Of a stretch of DNA of 64,000 nucleotides, positions 22,814-34,015 are shown one piece after another. The notes below the pieces were generated by a model. The model was not told the DNA's origin. It searched no databases and was given only the letters and a program-made list of their open reading frames with translations. The translations under genes and the position numbers were made by a program. Position 1 is the stretch's first letter. Each line of letters starts with the position of its first letter. Origin of the DNA: Eulemur rufifrons. Lineage: Eukaryota; Chordata; Mammalia; Primates; Lemuridae. The stretch lies in contig NC_090995.1 in assembly GCF_041146395.1 (NCBI RefSeq), forward strand, positions 13,829,501-13,893,500, given 5' to 3'.

Positions 22814-23202
22814 TCCTTTTAGCATCCCCTGTGAGTTGTAAGGGTATATTGATGTTGAGGAGAACTTTTTATTGAGCATATAGGCAGTACCACAAGGTTA
22901 TTATTGAGTTATGGGATCATGCTTCAAAGACTTATCACTGAGAACAAATTATTTTTAAAGGGCTGTCCTTGCCTAATTCCAACAATGTTATCTATCTCAT
23001 CATCCAGCTATTTATACGCTATGTAAACGACGTGAACATCTAGTAACGGTGCAGTCCATGCGAGACACCCTCATTACAGCAGGAGCAGAGAAGAATCCAA
23101 CCATGTTATTATTTTGGTTGAGTTTCTCACATCCCTTAGTTAAATGCGTGAGCAGACCATGCTGTGCTGTCTTGAATTGGCTATTAATCAGTAAAATATA
23201 TA
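22814..23202. other. Unclassified A/T-rich stretch
   Basis: No gene or repeat recognised. Confidence 0.4.
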
Positions 23203-23567
23203 AAGAGATGCACTTTCTTTTCTTTTTTTTTTGAGACAGAGTCTCACTCTGTTGCCCAGGCTAGAGTGAGTGCCGTGGCGTCAGCCTTGCTCACAGCAAC
23301 CTCAAACTCCTGAGCTCAAGGGATCCTCCTGTCTCAGCCTCCCGAGTAGTTGGGACTACAGGCATGCGCCACCATGCCCGGCTAATTTTTTCTATATATA
23401 TTTTTAGCTGTCCATATAATTTCTTTCTATTTTTAGTAGAGATGGGGTCTCGCTCTTGCTCAGGCTGGTCTCGAACTCCTGAGCTCAAACGATCCGCCCA
23501 CCTCGGCCTCCCGGAGTGCTAAGATTACAGGTGTGAGCCACCGCGCCCGGCCAAGAGATGCACTTTC
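23203..23567 (-). mobile_element. Lemur-type Alu, antisense, with target-site duplication
   Basis: AAGAGATGCACTTTC flanks the element exactly (23203-23217, 23553-23567). Between them are a T-rich tail interrupted by C, both monomers, and the lemur-type middle 'tttttctatatatatttttag'. The element ends 'gagccaccgcgcccggcc'. Confidence 0.95.
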
Positions 23568-23599
23568 AAATGATGTTATTATGTCTCAAGTGGCACTAT

Positions 23600-23795
23600 A
23601 ATATTAAACATTAACACATACTGGATTCTTGCATAATGCCATATATTTTGCTGCAAGCTTTCCTAGTATAATCTCATTTAAACTTCATACTAATTCTGGG
23701 AGGTGGGAAACATTTAAGTCTTATTTTGTAGATGAAGAAATTGAGGCTTAAAAACAGGTACTTTGCTTCACCTTTAGCTTGCCACTCAAAGGAGA
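23600..23795 (-). repeat. MIR, antisense
   Basis: 'aatctcatttaaacttcata', 'ttctgggaggtgggaaacat', 'ttttgtagatgaagaaattg', 'aggcttaaaaacagg' follow the reversed MIR. Confidence 0.75.
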
Positions 23796-24017
23796 AGAGG
23801 TAGATAGAGTTCAGAGGGACTGATACTTAGTTAGCTTAGAGTTCTCCATTTTAATGGCAGTTTTACAACTTTTCCAATTTTAAAACTTTACAGCATTGAA
23901 TAACTTAGCTAGGGAAGGTAAAAGTCTAGGCCACTATGCTCATGATGGACAAATGCGTTCCCATGGCCCTCTGTCCCCATTGCAGACATTGATAATCGAT
24001 GGTGGCATACTTTCCTC
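23796..24017. other. Unclassified stretch
   Basis: No feature recognised. Confidence 0.4.
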
Positions 24018-24113
24018 GAGAACACACTCCTGGAGAGGTTTGAAGGTGCCAAGGAAGACCTGGCAGAAGGAGTTGACAAGAAATTCACTATTTTTTCTTA
24101 AAAGGAAGTCCCA
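24018..24113. repeat. Second copy of the unidentified ~95-bp duplicated sequence
   Basis: Same orientation as the copy at 22719-22813. Shares 'acactcctggagagg', 'ggagttgacaagaa' and 'tttttcttaaaag' with a few substitutions and one-base length changes. Sequence to either side does not match between the copies. Confidence 0.7.
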
Positions 24114-25389
24114 GACTTGGTCTCAAAGACTTTCATGAGAGAGTGCTCCAGGCAGTCACTACCAATTGAGTTACCATTCTGAGGGTACCTACCTAATTAT
24201 TTTGTAACCAGCATCTAGTGGACAAGAGTGTCAGTTCAAATCCTCCGAGAAGCAGCGAAGACGGGATACGACCTACAGGAGCTAGCTTGGGGGAAATGCC
24301 TGTGAAAATAAAGGGGAGGAGAGCAGGTGCAGGCAGGGAGAGTCTTCAGGCCACAATGCGGGTTCGACACCTGGGAAAGGAGAGCGGGAAGGAAGGGAGG
24401 GGTAGGTAGACACGGTCTGTAGCTCAGTTCTGGGAAAGATTCCTCAAGGATGGTGGGTTTCCTGAGCAAAGGTGTCTCCAGAGAGAATCCCACAGGGCAG
24501 GAGTGGCCTGGCTGTCACGCGTGCCCCTTCACCACGCTCAGGCCCTGGCTACGAGTGGCCTGGGGGACGCATGGCCCTGCAGGGGTGGATCCACAGGGTG
24601 GCAGCTGGAACCGCAGGCTGATAGGTTCCCCACAGTAGGTTCTGTTGGAGAGGATCTGTGTGTGCACTTCCGAGGCAGCCGTGAGCATCCCTGGGCATGT
24701 CTTAGCCCATCCTCTGTAGACCAGCTGTGAACTCTGACCTGTGGCCAGAGCTGGCCATTCACAGAGCCACGGAAAGGTCCTCAGCACCTGGAAGGTCACG
24801 ACTCCGTCTCTCTTCCTGGAGTTGTCACTCGGCTTCCTGAGTTGTTGGTGGAGCCCCTGGTCCCCTCCCTGTCAAACCCCGAGGAAGAGGAGGCTGTAGC
24901 AGCCGGTCTTTTTTATTTGCCAGCTGATCCCTGCTCTTATCACTCGGAAACTATGTTTCACTTTCACTTAACAAAAGCTATCTTCCTTGTTAACAAGGAT
25001 TGTGAATAATAGAATATGATCTGGAAAATATTATAAAACATTGGTATCTACAAGGAATATATTTAATATGTTCTAATAACCCTGAAATTATAAATATAGA
25101 ATTGTTTATACAGCTGATTGGCTGTCTCCCAAATCATATCCTCACTGAAAGATACATGCATTTATCTTTTTCATGGGATAGACAATATTTTTTTTTCTTA
25201 ACAACAAAAAAAGACAAAGATTTTGCCACCTCAAGAGTTATTAACAGTAAGTAGCGACTCAGCAAAGCTAAGTAGCTAAGGTTATTCACCAGCTGAGTTC
25301 CTCCTGCATGTAGCTCTTGGCACACGTGTGATTCAAGGTGTGCTTGGGTAAGATGACATATGTCACACATTGTAATGATGACAACAATC
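24114..25389. other. Unclassified stretch
   Basis: GC-rich 24250-24900, then A/T-rich. ORFs of 62-94 codons on both strands overlap one another, with no motif. No repeat recognised. Confidence 0.4.
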
Positions 25390-25640
25390 ACAGCTGTTAA
25401 CTACCGTCTGGTTATTTCTCCATGAGTGCCGGGGCGCTGTGTCCGAAATACATTATTACAAGTTTTTACAGCAACCTTGTGGGATCGGGGATGCTATCTC
25501 CTTTTAGAGAAAAAAATAGTGGGGGTGGGGCAGATTAGAGAGGTAATGACGTTGCCAAAGTCAGTCAGCAAGTGACAGAAGTAGGCTTCAAAGCCACATA
25601 CCCTTTGGCTCCAAATCCTAAGCTTTTAATGACTATTTGG
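25390..25640 (-). repeat. MIR, antisense
   Basis: 'aaatacattattacaagttt', 'cagcaaccttgtgggatcgg', 'gagaggtaatgacgttgcc', 'agtcagcaagtgacagaagt', 'tggctccaaatcctaagc' are in reversed MIR order. Confidence 0.75.
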
Positions 25641-26296
25641 GGTTACTCAGAAAGAGTCAGAAGCTGTAGGTCAACTGAATTTACACCTGGGGTCTGTTGT
25701 ATAAAACACTGCACCCCTCAAATTTGAAGCATAAGATTTGTCTCTGGGATGGACACAGATATAATTAGATTCGTGCACTATACGTACAGTTAGCAAGGCA
25801 GCCCTCATCTAAATACTGCAACTGTGCTCCACACCTTAAGACGAGCCTCAGAAAAAATAGCGAAGGGACTTTTCTAATGCACATTAGAAATAGAGAACAA
25901 TGTCTCTGTTTATCTCTTGTCAAAGGTATCTTGAGGCCAAGGATACGTTCCAAGTTGCAGGCGGACAGCGGCCGGGTCTAGCTCACCCCAGCGCCCAGGC
26001 ACCGTGCGGGGGACACACAGGCAGCCCCACACAGACATCGCGTGGAGGATCGCTGGCCCAGCGCTACTGGGAAAATGCGATATTCATTTAATAGGAGATC
26101 ACAGGCAAGCAAAGAATATTACAAGTTCCCTTAAATTAAGATGGAAAAAAAATCTAGAATATTATGGGCCTTCGGTTTGTTCTTCTTTGGGATTGAGGGT
26201 GGTTTCTTGTGGGTCTGATTTTCCTAAAGACACACACAAAAAGGCAGTTGGCTTAGCCACTGGGAAGAGAAAATGAAAAGGAACATTTGACTGCTA
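25641..26296. other. Unclassified stretch
   Basis: No gene or repeat recognised. 25960-26060 is CpG-containing and GC-rich. Confidence 0.4.
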
Positions 26297-26438
26297 TTTT
26301 TTTTTTTTTTAAGCTTTATTACAAGGCCTGGAAAAATGTGTGTGGCAGATCAGAACAGCCAGGTGCTTGGATGATGGCCCTCTATGGCCAGCTGGCGGAG
26401 GTCGGTCGGCCGGCCGTTGGAGTAGATGGGAAAAACAT
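26297..26438 (-). other. Terminal-exon-like segment (acceptor, short ORF, AATAAA)
   Basis: On the minus strand a pyrimidine tract 'aatttttcatttttcag' ends at 26439. About 29 sense codons follow (ending HHPSTWLF) with a stop at 26352-26350. AATAAA lies at 26320-26315 and an A-run of 14 (26310-26297) starts only four bases later. The signal is too close to the A-run for normal cleavage, and the peptide is unknown to me. It may be a retrocopy tail, a lncRNA or gene terminal exon, or chance. Confidence 0.2.
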
Positions 26439-26539
26439 CTGAAAAATGAAAAATTAGCCTCCAAGAGGGCCCAGGAAAGCACCCAGGGTGTGGGCGGCTA
26501 TGGACAGACCATAAATTTATACAAATGAAGAAAGAATTA

Positions 26540-26912
26540 GAAAAGCACATTTTATTTTATTTTATTTTATTTTTTGAGACAGAGTCTCACTTTGTTGCCC
26601 AGGCTAGAGTGAGTGCCGTGGCGTCAGCTTAGCTCACAGCAACCTTAGACTCCTCGGCTTAAGTGATCCTCCTGCCTCAGCCTCCCGAGTAGCTGGGACT
26701 ACAGGCATGCGCCACCATGCCCGGCTAATTTTTTCTATATAGATTTTTAGTTGTCCATATAATTTCTTTCTATTTTTAGTAGAGATGGGGTCTCGCTCTT
26801 GCTCAGGCTGGTCTCGAACTCCTGACCTCGAGCGATCCACCCGCCTCGGCCTCCCAGAGTGCTAGGATTACAAGCGTGAGCCACCGCGCCAGGCCTGGAA
26901 AAGCACATTTTA
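26540..26912 (-). mobile_element. Lemur-type Alu, antisense, with (TTTTA)n tail and target-site duplication
   Basis: GAAAAGCACATTTTA flanks the element exactly (26540-26554, 26898-26912). The tail is a TTTTA pentamer array (26551-26575). The middle carries the lemur-type A/T-rich segment. The end 'gagccaccgcgccaggcc' has one change from consensus. Confidence 0.95.
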
Positions 26913-27370
26913 GAAGTTGCCAGGGTCTAGTCAAAGGTCTCTTCAGTCAGCAGTGGCCGACGTCCGTCTGGGGACCCAGCTGATCCTTCAGGCGTTGGTG
27001 GGTGAGAAGACACGCTCAGCATTAAAGAGGTGGAGGAACATTCTGGAATGCCTGCTCTGATAGCGCTGAGCACTTCCCGACAGTGAGACATTGGGCTCAG
27101 GGCTCTAAAGGACGAGGCAGGTGACTCCAGGTTGAATCAGGGAACGGAAACTGCTAACATTTGGACAAATACAACATAGTGACCTCATGGGAAGGTAAGC
27201 CAAAAATACACGTCTTGGCTTCTGAACTTCCCGTCCAGTAAAGGTATGTGAGAATCACTAGGACTGTGTTTATAAGGGGGACATTCAGAGTGGCCCTGCT
27301 TTCCCCTCACTTGTCACCCCTCCACTCCTCTCTGACCCCATTTGTATTTCCAAGCCAACAACATACTCTA
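26913..27370. other. Unclassified stretch
   Basis: No feature recognised. Confidence 0.4.
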
Positions 27371-27525
27371 AATAACGACAATAACAACATTATTTGACAT
27401 TCACTATATATAGGTACTGTTCTAAGTGTTTTATATATATTAACTTGTTTATCCTCACAGTAGTTCCCTCTGGTGACACTACTGTTATCAAAATTTTACA
27501 GATAAGGAAACTTAGTCAGGGATAG
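27371..27525 (-). repeat. MIR, antisense
   Basis: 'acattatttgacattcactat', 'ggtactgttctaagtgtttt', 'tattaacttgtttatcctca', 'ttttacagataaggaaactt' match reversed MIR. Confidence 0.8.
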
Positions 27526-27528
27526 GGA

Positions 27529-27552
27529 ACACACACACACACACACACACAC
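27529..27552. repeat. (AC)n microsatellite
   Basis: Twelve AC units, directly after the MIR. Confidence 0.95.
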
Positions 27553-28841
27553 CACAAACAACAACAAAATACTCAGCACCTGACACCTTAGAGGGGAACC
27601 AAATCCAGTCCCACCTTTGACAACATAATGCTGCTGGTTACAACAGCCAAGAGCTGGAGACCAAAGGTAGAAAAGGCAGAAGAAATGGGGCAAAAACTAG
27701 ACTAAAGGAAGAGCTTTTTAAAGGAGATTAAGAAAGGCTGATCTTAAAAGAAGACAAGTAAGCAATGGGCCTAAAGTCTCTAAAATTAGAGCAATATTTA
27801 CCGATTAAAGGGACTTCAGAGCTGCGGCCCTGTCTAACCCTTGAGAGTAAAACACATTTGCGCCGTATTCTCAAATCAGCCTCGTTACTGTACACCTCGA
27901 AAAAGCCCTGGGAATAGCAGGAAAGGAAAGAGGGGGGAGAGACGGATGAGGAGGCGCAGGAGGACGCGGAAAGGTGCTGGGACTGTGTGCTGAGGGCCAT
28001 CTGTCACGGTCCACGAGCCCTCAGGGCTTCGGCTCCCAAACCGCCTTCCGTGGGGTCCCCGAGGGAGAAGTAACCAGGCTCCCAGTCCGGGCACAGCAGG
28101 CTGTTGTCACATGGGTGTTCTAACTGAGACCCGTCTTCTGTGAGAAGCTGGTTTTCACTGGCGCATACGCAGGCTGGGTGGGCCACTAGAGGTCCAAGGC
28201 CACTCCCAGCCCATCCCTGTCCCTGTCCCTGCCTGGCTCCGTCGCTGCCTTTGACGCAGGTGCCCGTCACCCCGAGCCCTGTGGACTGGAGCCCACGCTC
28301 CCGGCAAAGACTCTCCCTGATTTACTGTCCCCAACCCGGTCACAGCATCTCAGCTCATAAGATGCCCGAGGTTGCTCATTACCTGAGCGCCTCACGCAGC
28401 CAGTTCGGAAGGTGCTGTTGTCTCCCCTAATTTCCTCTCCACGCTGGTGCGACTCTGAGCCTGCCCAGACCTCCTGCTCTGCCCTTACCTACTGCAGGAA
28501 GGAGACAAATCCTTCCCTGCTGGTTTTCCTGCACGTGAAGGCTTCCGTCTCTTTTGTCAGGCGCCACTGAATCCCCTAAACCATCGTGTTTCGGGCGTGG
28601 GCTGGGCACAGACAATAAACTTCCCGAGAGGAGAGACAGGCAGAAACACCTCTCCCGGGTGGAAATCGGAGCAGGCAGAAGTGTGGGCGCGCACAGACCA
28701 CCTTGATTGCCGGCGACCTCTGTCTCGTGCATTCATCAGATGAATCCTTAGGATGAACTGGTGACCGGCCTCTGCTTGGGCTTCCCTCTCTGTGGCTCGG
28801 TGGATTGTGAGACACAGCGACATCTCCGTTGTTCAGTCGAG
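27553..28841. other. Unclassified, GC-rich from about 27950
   Basis: No repeat recognised. ORFs of 60-100 codons occur on both strands and overlap. The longest, 170 codons on the minus strand (28576-29088), runs into the MER5 element, which argues against a gene. Confidence 0.45.
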
Positions 28842-29017
28842 CAGTGCTTCTCAACGCTGGCTGCCCGTTGTCATCATCTGGGGGTGGCTTGAGAGCGTCC
28901 GGCGTGTGGGTTCCTCCCCCCCGAGAGTCAGGCCCAGCGGGTCTGGGGGTGGCCTGCGCCGCAGGACGTGCAGAAGCTCCTCGGTGAGTCGAGTCTGCAG
29001 ACAAGGCTGAGCACCTG
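28842..29017 (+). mobile_element. MER5A-like nonautonomous hAT element
   Basis: Starts CAGTGCTTCTCAACGCTGG, with 'gggggtggcttgagagcg' and 'gtctgggggtggcctg' inside, and ends near 'aaggctgagcacctg', a decayed inverted copy of the start. Size fits MER5A (about 180 bp). Confidence 0.7.
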
Positions 29018-29655
29018 AGGTTCAGGGTGACGTCCGAATGAGGGACTTGGGAGGATTCCTGCGGCTCCTGGCCCAGATGAAAGGACACGTGACAGTGACA
29101 CCATTAGTGGAAAGGAGGAGAGGACACTGCAAATAAACATCCAAATGCAGGTCTTTCTGTTGACAAAACAGCAGCACGGATGGCGAGGACCCAGTGGAAG
29201 AGGCGCCCGAAAACACTTGATCTCTTCCAAGTTTTACACTTGTCGCTCATCTCTTTGCATCCGGGAACATCATGGTCCCTTCTCTTAAACCCCCCATACT
29301 CCGTGACGCCCAGGAGGCCGCAGGCCTGGGCGCAGTTGTGTCAGCAGTAGGTCCCCTGGGTCTCCCTGGAATTCAAGCCACAGAATGAATGATCTCTACA
29401 AACAAAGCCCCGCCACTCTCTCTGGTGCTCGTCAAGTAGACACCAAAGCCAGCGTTTACATCTGTCACCTCCCTGTCTCGGGGTGAATAGACTATGAAGC
29501 CAGAAAATGATGCCCCTGGGGCTTTAGAAAAGAGAATGTCAGTCACGTTCCCATTGTCTTTCTGCCTCTCGGGACACTCCGGCCACTGTCAAAACATGAC
29601 TTGATTTTAGCAAAGGAATTCCCTTCCTCGTAAATCTATCAAACACTGTCAGCGG
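29018..29655. other. Unclassified stretch
   Basis: No gene or repeat recognised. Confidence 0.4.
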
Positions 29656-29905
29656 TGACACAGCCTCTGCGGAGCGCTTGCTGTGTCCTAGGCATTTTAC
29701 CAAGGCTTTATATGGTTATCTCATTTAATCCTCTTATCAACCATAGGCAATTGTTGCTGTTTTCCTTATCTTACAGGTGAAGACATTGAGGCTTTGTGTG
29801 GGGCTGTGATGTGGTTACTATCTTCCTGTTGGTGGAGCAGTGCTTTAAACCTAGATCTGTCACTTCAAAGTACAGGCTCTTACCTCTGAGTTACTGCCCT
29901 TGCTT
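29656..29905 (-). repeat. MIR, antisense
   Basis: 'gagcgcttgctgtgtcctag', 'ttatctcatttaatcctctt', 'cttatcttacaggtgaagac', 'tttaaacctagatctgtcac', 'ggctcttacctctgagttac' run in reversed MIR order. Confidence 0.8.
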
Positions 29906-30537
29906 TGTAGACCCCCCAGGATAAAATAATTCAATTTTGTTTGCTTTTCAGTCCCTTGATTTATCCCTCCCTAGGATCTGAACTTAGTCCTTGTAATGAT
30001 GAGTGGCTTTTTTTTTTTTATTGTTGACTTATTTAAAAATGAGTCTTTCTCTAAGGGTTTGCCAGTGCATATGTGACCCCTAAACAACAGCTGACTTTAT
30101 AACGGGGGACTGAGATGTTTCTTTATGCCATCTAATTCATCCCAAGAAGGAAGCGATGACAACAGAAACTGATGCAATAGATAGTGTCTGAATATGTCCA
30201 CGTGTTGACTCACACACTAGTGCTTCTATTTTGTCAACACCAAAGACGACAGTGAATACTTTACAAAATTCCTTTTTTTGTTTTAGCTAGCGGTGGTTGT
30301 AACATTTTGCTCAATCTGCCAGAGATGCTTGAAAATCTTCCCAAAGCTGTCGTGAGCAAGCAGCGTAACACGGGGCCGGGTTTCCCCACCTATCGGTACC
30401 TGGATGTATCGTATGAAGACAGGAGGCGGGGTCGTGTGTGCACTTTTCTAACACTGACTGTGTAGCTACAGAGCAAATGAACGGTTACAGAGGACAGGAG
30501 GACAGTAAGTGAACATTCTGTCAATCTGCATTTGAAG
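29906..30537. other. Unclassified stretch
   Basis: A T-run at 30008-30019 is followed by ATTGTTGAC; no gene or repeat recognised. Confidence 0.4.
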
Positions 30538-30869
30538 GGCCGGGCGCGGTGGCTCACGCCTGTCATCCTAGCACTCTGGGAGGCCGAGGCGGGTGGATCG
30601 TTTGAACTCAGGAGTTCGAGACCCGCCTGAGCAAGAGCGAGACCCCATCTCTACTAAAAATAGAAAGAAATTAGCTGGATAAAAATATATATAGAAAAAA
30701 TTAGCCGGGCATGGTGGCACATGCCTGTAGTCCCCGCTACTCGGGAGGCTGAGGCAGGAGGATCGCTTAAGCCCAGGAGTTTGAGGTTGCTGTGAGCTAG
30801 GCTGACGCCACGGCACTCTAGCCCGGGCAACAGAGCGAGACTCTGTCTCAAAAAAAAAAAAAAAAAAAA
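30538..30869 (+). mobile_element. Lemur-type Alu, sense, near full length
   Basis: Starts GGCCGGGCGCGGTGGCTCACG with its CpGs intact. The middle has 'ggataaaaatatatatagaa', the lemur-type segment. Ends in A-run 30850-30869. The flanks do not show a clear target-site duplication. The 146-codon minus ORF over it is the usual Alu artefact. Confidence 0.95.
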
Positions 30870-31694
30870 GTAGATTGAATGTGTGTATATAGAGAGGTCC
30901 CCTGGTCCCTGTCTCCATGAATCCTGTCCTGCACGTGTGGGGGGATGCTCCAGCCTGTGACAAGTCCTGTCGTGTTCGCGTGTGCTGAGTGACTGGCTTG
31001 AGCTTCACCGCTGTCTGCGCTTGTCCTGCTCCTCGGAGGGTCCACGCGGGAGGCTCTTCTCCGGCAGGGATATTTATCTGGTCCTGGTAGAAGGATCAGG
31101 GGTGTTTGCTTGGGGCTCTGTGCTTGAACTCCGTGTCAGTGGGTGAAGACCATCTGTGTGGATTTATGGCATCTCTCAACACCTCTAAAATCTGCTGCAC
31201 CTTCTCGGTCTTCTGAGACTAGGAAGCCTAGAATGAATAAATCATAAAGATAGGTTTATTTCCTTTTAAAGCTCTTTCCCCTCGGAGGCCGATACTGCAT
31301 TTTCACCTCTCCGAATAAAGCATGTAGCAACGCGTCTTTTATGATACCAGGTCCCCTGACTTCTGGGCCCAAGGACCGAATGGAGTTGGGGGGCGACGGG
31401 AAGAGGATCTGCTCCTTCCCCTTGTGGGCAGAGCAGCCTGTGCGTTCACCGTCCTTGAACTTGGGCAGGATGCGTGTGGCAGAAGGTTAGGATGTCCTTT
31501 GACGGTGGGACCCGGTTTTGTTTCCTTGTGATGATATGTCATTTACAATCATTGTATATGTATAATTACATAAAGTTGTGCTATAATATAAATTATAACT
31601 AAAATGAATTTTGGAAATAATGCAAAGGTATGTGCAAAACCTAGAGAGAGGCTGGAGGGGCCAGAAAAACACTGGGATTCCCAGGGGCACCACC
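30870..31694. other. Unclassified stretch
   Basis: No gene or repeat recognised; 31300-31500 GC-rich, then A/T-rich. Confidence 0.4.
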
Positions 31695-31985
31695 TGGTTC
31701 TCTCTCCTTCCAGGAGTGCAGTCTAGCAGGCTTGCACCCCGTCACCCCCTCGAATTAGGGGTGGCCTTGTGACTGTCTCGGCCCCTGAAGCTTGCGTGGA
31801 GGGGGACGGCTGTCTCTGTGCTCTGCAACACTGTCCTGCTAGCGTGGGGAAGGGCCGCCCCGTCAGCCTGCGGCCCTGACGGAACCTCCCGAGTGACCCA
31901 CTTGGGCTCGTAGGGAGAGCAAGAAATAATCTTTTGTTACTGGAAGCTGCGAAATTTGGGGATCATCTGGATTAGCAACATAGTC
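31695..31985 (+). repeat. Old interspersed repeat, family not resolved
   Basis: 'ggtggccttgtgactgtctc', 'agagcaagaaataatctttt', 'gttactggaagctgcgaaat', 'ttggggatcatctggattagc' resemble the tail of a common old mammalian LTR-like repeat ('gcaagaaataaacctttgttg...'). Confidence 0.45.
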
Positions 31986-32164
31986 TGATTGAAAATCACC
32001 ACGGTAAAACTCCCATAGTAACATGTAATAGAAATATTAACTATGACAAAGGAAATTGCTCGAGAGGAAAGGACTGGGAGATTCCTTATTTGTTTTAACT
32101 TTAAGAACTAAGGAAGCCGATGAATGTGGGAAAGGATCGAAAAGTTGTTAACATGCCCAGGCCA
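31986..32164. other. Unclassified stretch
   Basis: No feature recognised. Confidence 0.4.
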
Positions 32165-32590
32165 AGCTCGATAAAGCCTCTGTTTTTCATTTCATTTTAT
32201 TTTATTTTTTTTAAAATTATAGTAAATTATGTAACCTAAATGTTATCATTTTAACTGCATTTTTAAGCACACAATTCAGCGGCGTTAAATACATTCACAG
32301 TGTTGCACGACCGTCACCACCAACCGTCTCCGTAAACTTTTCAGTCTCCCTACGTGCATCAGACAGTAACCCCCAGTCCCTCTCCCAGCCCAACCGCAGC
32401 CCTGGCCAATCTACTTCCCGTCTCTCTGAGTCTGACCACCCTAAGTATCTCAGATAATTGGACTCGGACAATATTTGTTCTTTTGCATCTGGCTTATTTA
32501 AATCCTTTTTTTTTTTTTTTCCCGTAAGAAGATTGGATTCTAGTTTTGTTCTGGCAACACTGTATCCATCTAGCTACTTCTCAGACAGTC
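32165..32590 (-). mobile_element. Old L1 3' UTR (L1M-like), antisense
   Basis: 'ttttaactgcatttttaagc', 'acaattcagcggcgttaaat', 'acattcacagtgttgcacga', 'ccgtcaccaccaaccgtctc', 'agccctggccaatctacttc' follow the reversed 3' UTR of old L1s in order. A T-run at 32505-32520 interrupts it. Confidence 0.8.
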
Positions 32591-33142
32591 TTTGCTCGAA
32601 GAAGAGAGAGGGGTGACAAGAACCTGTCACAAGACGGACACTGGCCGTGGGTCGAGGTCGCTGCGTGCTCCCGGGCCAGAGGTCAGCAGCCTTTCCAGAC
32701 GGAGATGCCGGAGTTCCGAGCCCTGTGCCTCCCGAGGATCAGGGTTAGGGGCTCTCTCAAACCCAGAGGGGCCCGGGTCTGCCCCCTGCCGCTCCGGGGA
32801 AGGCAGGTTGCCGCATTCTGCAAATCGAGGGAGAGAAGGAGATTCGACTTCTTTTAATAGCAAAGGTTGGGCCCAGTGACAGCAGGTGGTTATGGCTTTC
32901 GGAAGGGGCTGTGACGACGGTGGCAGGTGCCGAAGTCACAGGAAACCACCCTGGGGACCATGAGAGATGAGAGGAGGCTTGTGTATTGTTAGTTTCACTT
33001 GAAGGAGTAACCTCAAGTGAGAAGTTACCTGGGATGCTATTGCCCTTCTTGGCGATCACTTTTCTTTTCTCCAGAATTGTACTTGGAAGCACAGGTGCAG
33101 TCGAAGGCGGACATCAGAGAGAGAATTGTACCTGCCTCGTGA
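32591..33142. other. Unclassified, GC-rich stretch
   Basis: CpG-containing, GC-rich at 32630-32830 with overlapping 80-110 codon ORFs on both strands. No motif or repeat recognised. Confidence 0.4.
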
Positions 33143-33242
33143 ACTTGTTAAGAAAAGCAAATGAGTTGATAGATGTAAAGGGCTAGAGTAATGCCAGGCA
33201 CTAGTGATGAGCACCCATAAATAGGACGTATTATTATTACTA
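33143..33242 (+). repeat. MIR tail, sense
   Basis: 'aaatgagttgatagatgtaaag', 'tagagtaatgccaggcacta' and 'acgtattattattac' match the 3' half of MIR. Confidence 0.7.
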
Positions 33243-33907
33243 CCCTGCAGGGTAGAGAGCATCACTGTTCATAAAATATTCCCCGGTTTATAAATGAGAA
33301 ATCCACATTGGATTGTATCCAGAATACACACGTGTTTGTATCATGAGCACAGAAAACCTAAAACAAACCGTAGGTATCGTCAGTGTCCATTTGGGTCATG
33401 GAAAAAGGCATTTCTCAAGCAAAACGTCTTGGAAAAGTCCTTTCTGAAAGCTGAGGGAGTTAAAATGCCTTTTATTCTGACCGATGTGTGTGAGATTTTT
33501 GGAAGGAAGCGCATTCTTCGTACTGATTCAGGTGCCACTCAGGGCGGAACTCAGATCTTTTTATCATTTTATTTTCGATGCAACTGAGCAGCCCTCGAAT
33601 GGTAGAGCCAGGGGCGACTTTCTAGTCATTTGTTCTGACTTAATCGGCTGTTGGTTTCTGCATGAAGCGATCCCATTAGGAAAAAGAGCTGCCAGCTTAA
33701 AAATTTAATAGGTAAGTAATTAATTTAACTGAGATGTTTCCGTGAGAATCGCAAATACCCTCTGCAGCTTCTCCTTTGGAAGAAGTTTCTTTGTTTGCTT
33801 TTAACTATTTTTTTTTTTAAAAAATAAAAGTTCTAGCGATCTTACTTTGTGCCAGTAGATTTGGTAACATTATGAGTCATCATGCCGTGCGTTTGGGGGG
33901 TGCTGTG
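33243..33907. other. Unclassified stretch
   Basis: No gene or repeat recognised. The 97-codon ORF at 33294-33587 is unremarkable. Confidence 0.4.
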
Positions 33908-34015
33908 TTATTAAACAAACATTCATTGGAAGCTCATTGTAAGTGTGAGGCCTTGGGATGGATGCTTTTATAGGATGCCTTGTTTAATCCTCACAGTCGT
34001 TGTATAAAGTCTTGG
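33908..34015 (-). repeat. MIR fragment, antisense
   Basis: 'aacattcattggaagctcat', 'ccttgtttaatcctcacagt', 'cgttgtataaagtc' fit reversed MIR. Confidence 0.6.

Noticed and set aside
28576..29088. 170-codon minus-strand open frame
   Set aside because: It reads through a MER5A-like transposon and GC-rich sequence.
30568..31045. Peptides such as '[18 protein letters not shown]'
   Set aside because: These are the standard translations of Alu sequence, seen also at 42.4 and 59.8 kb.
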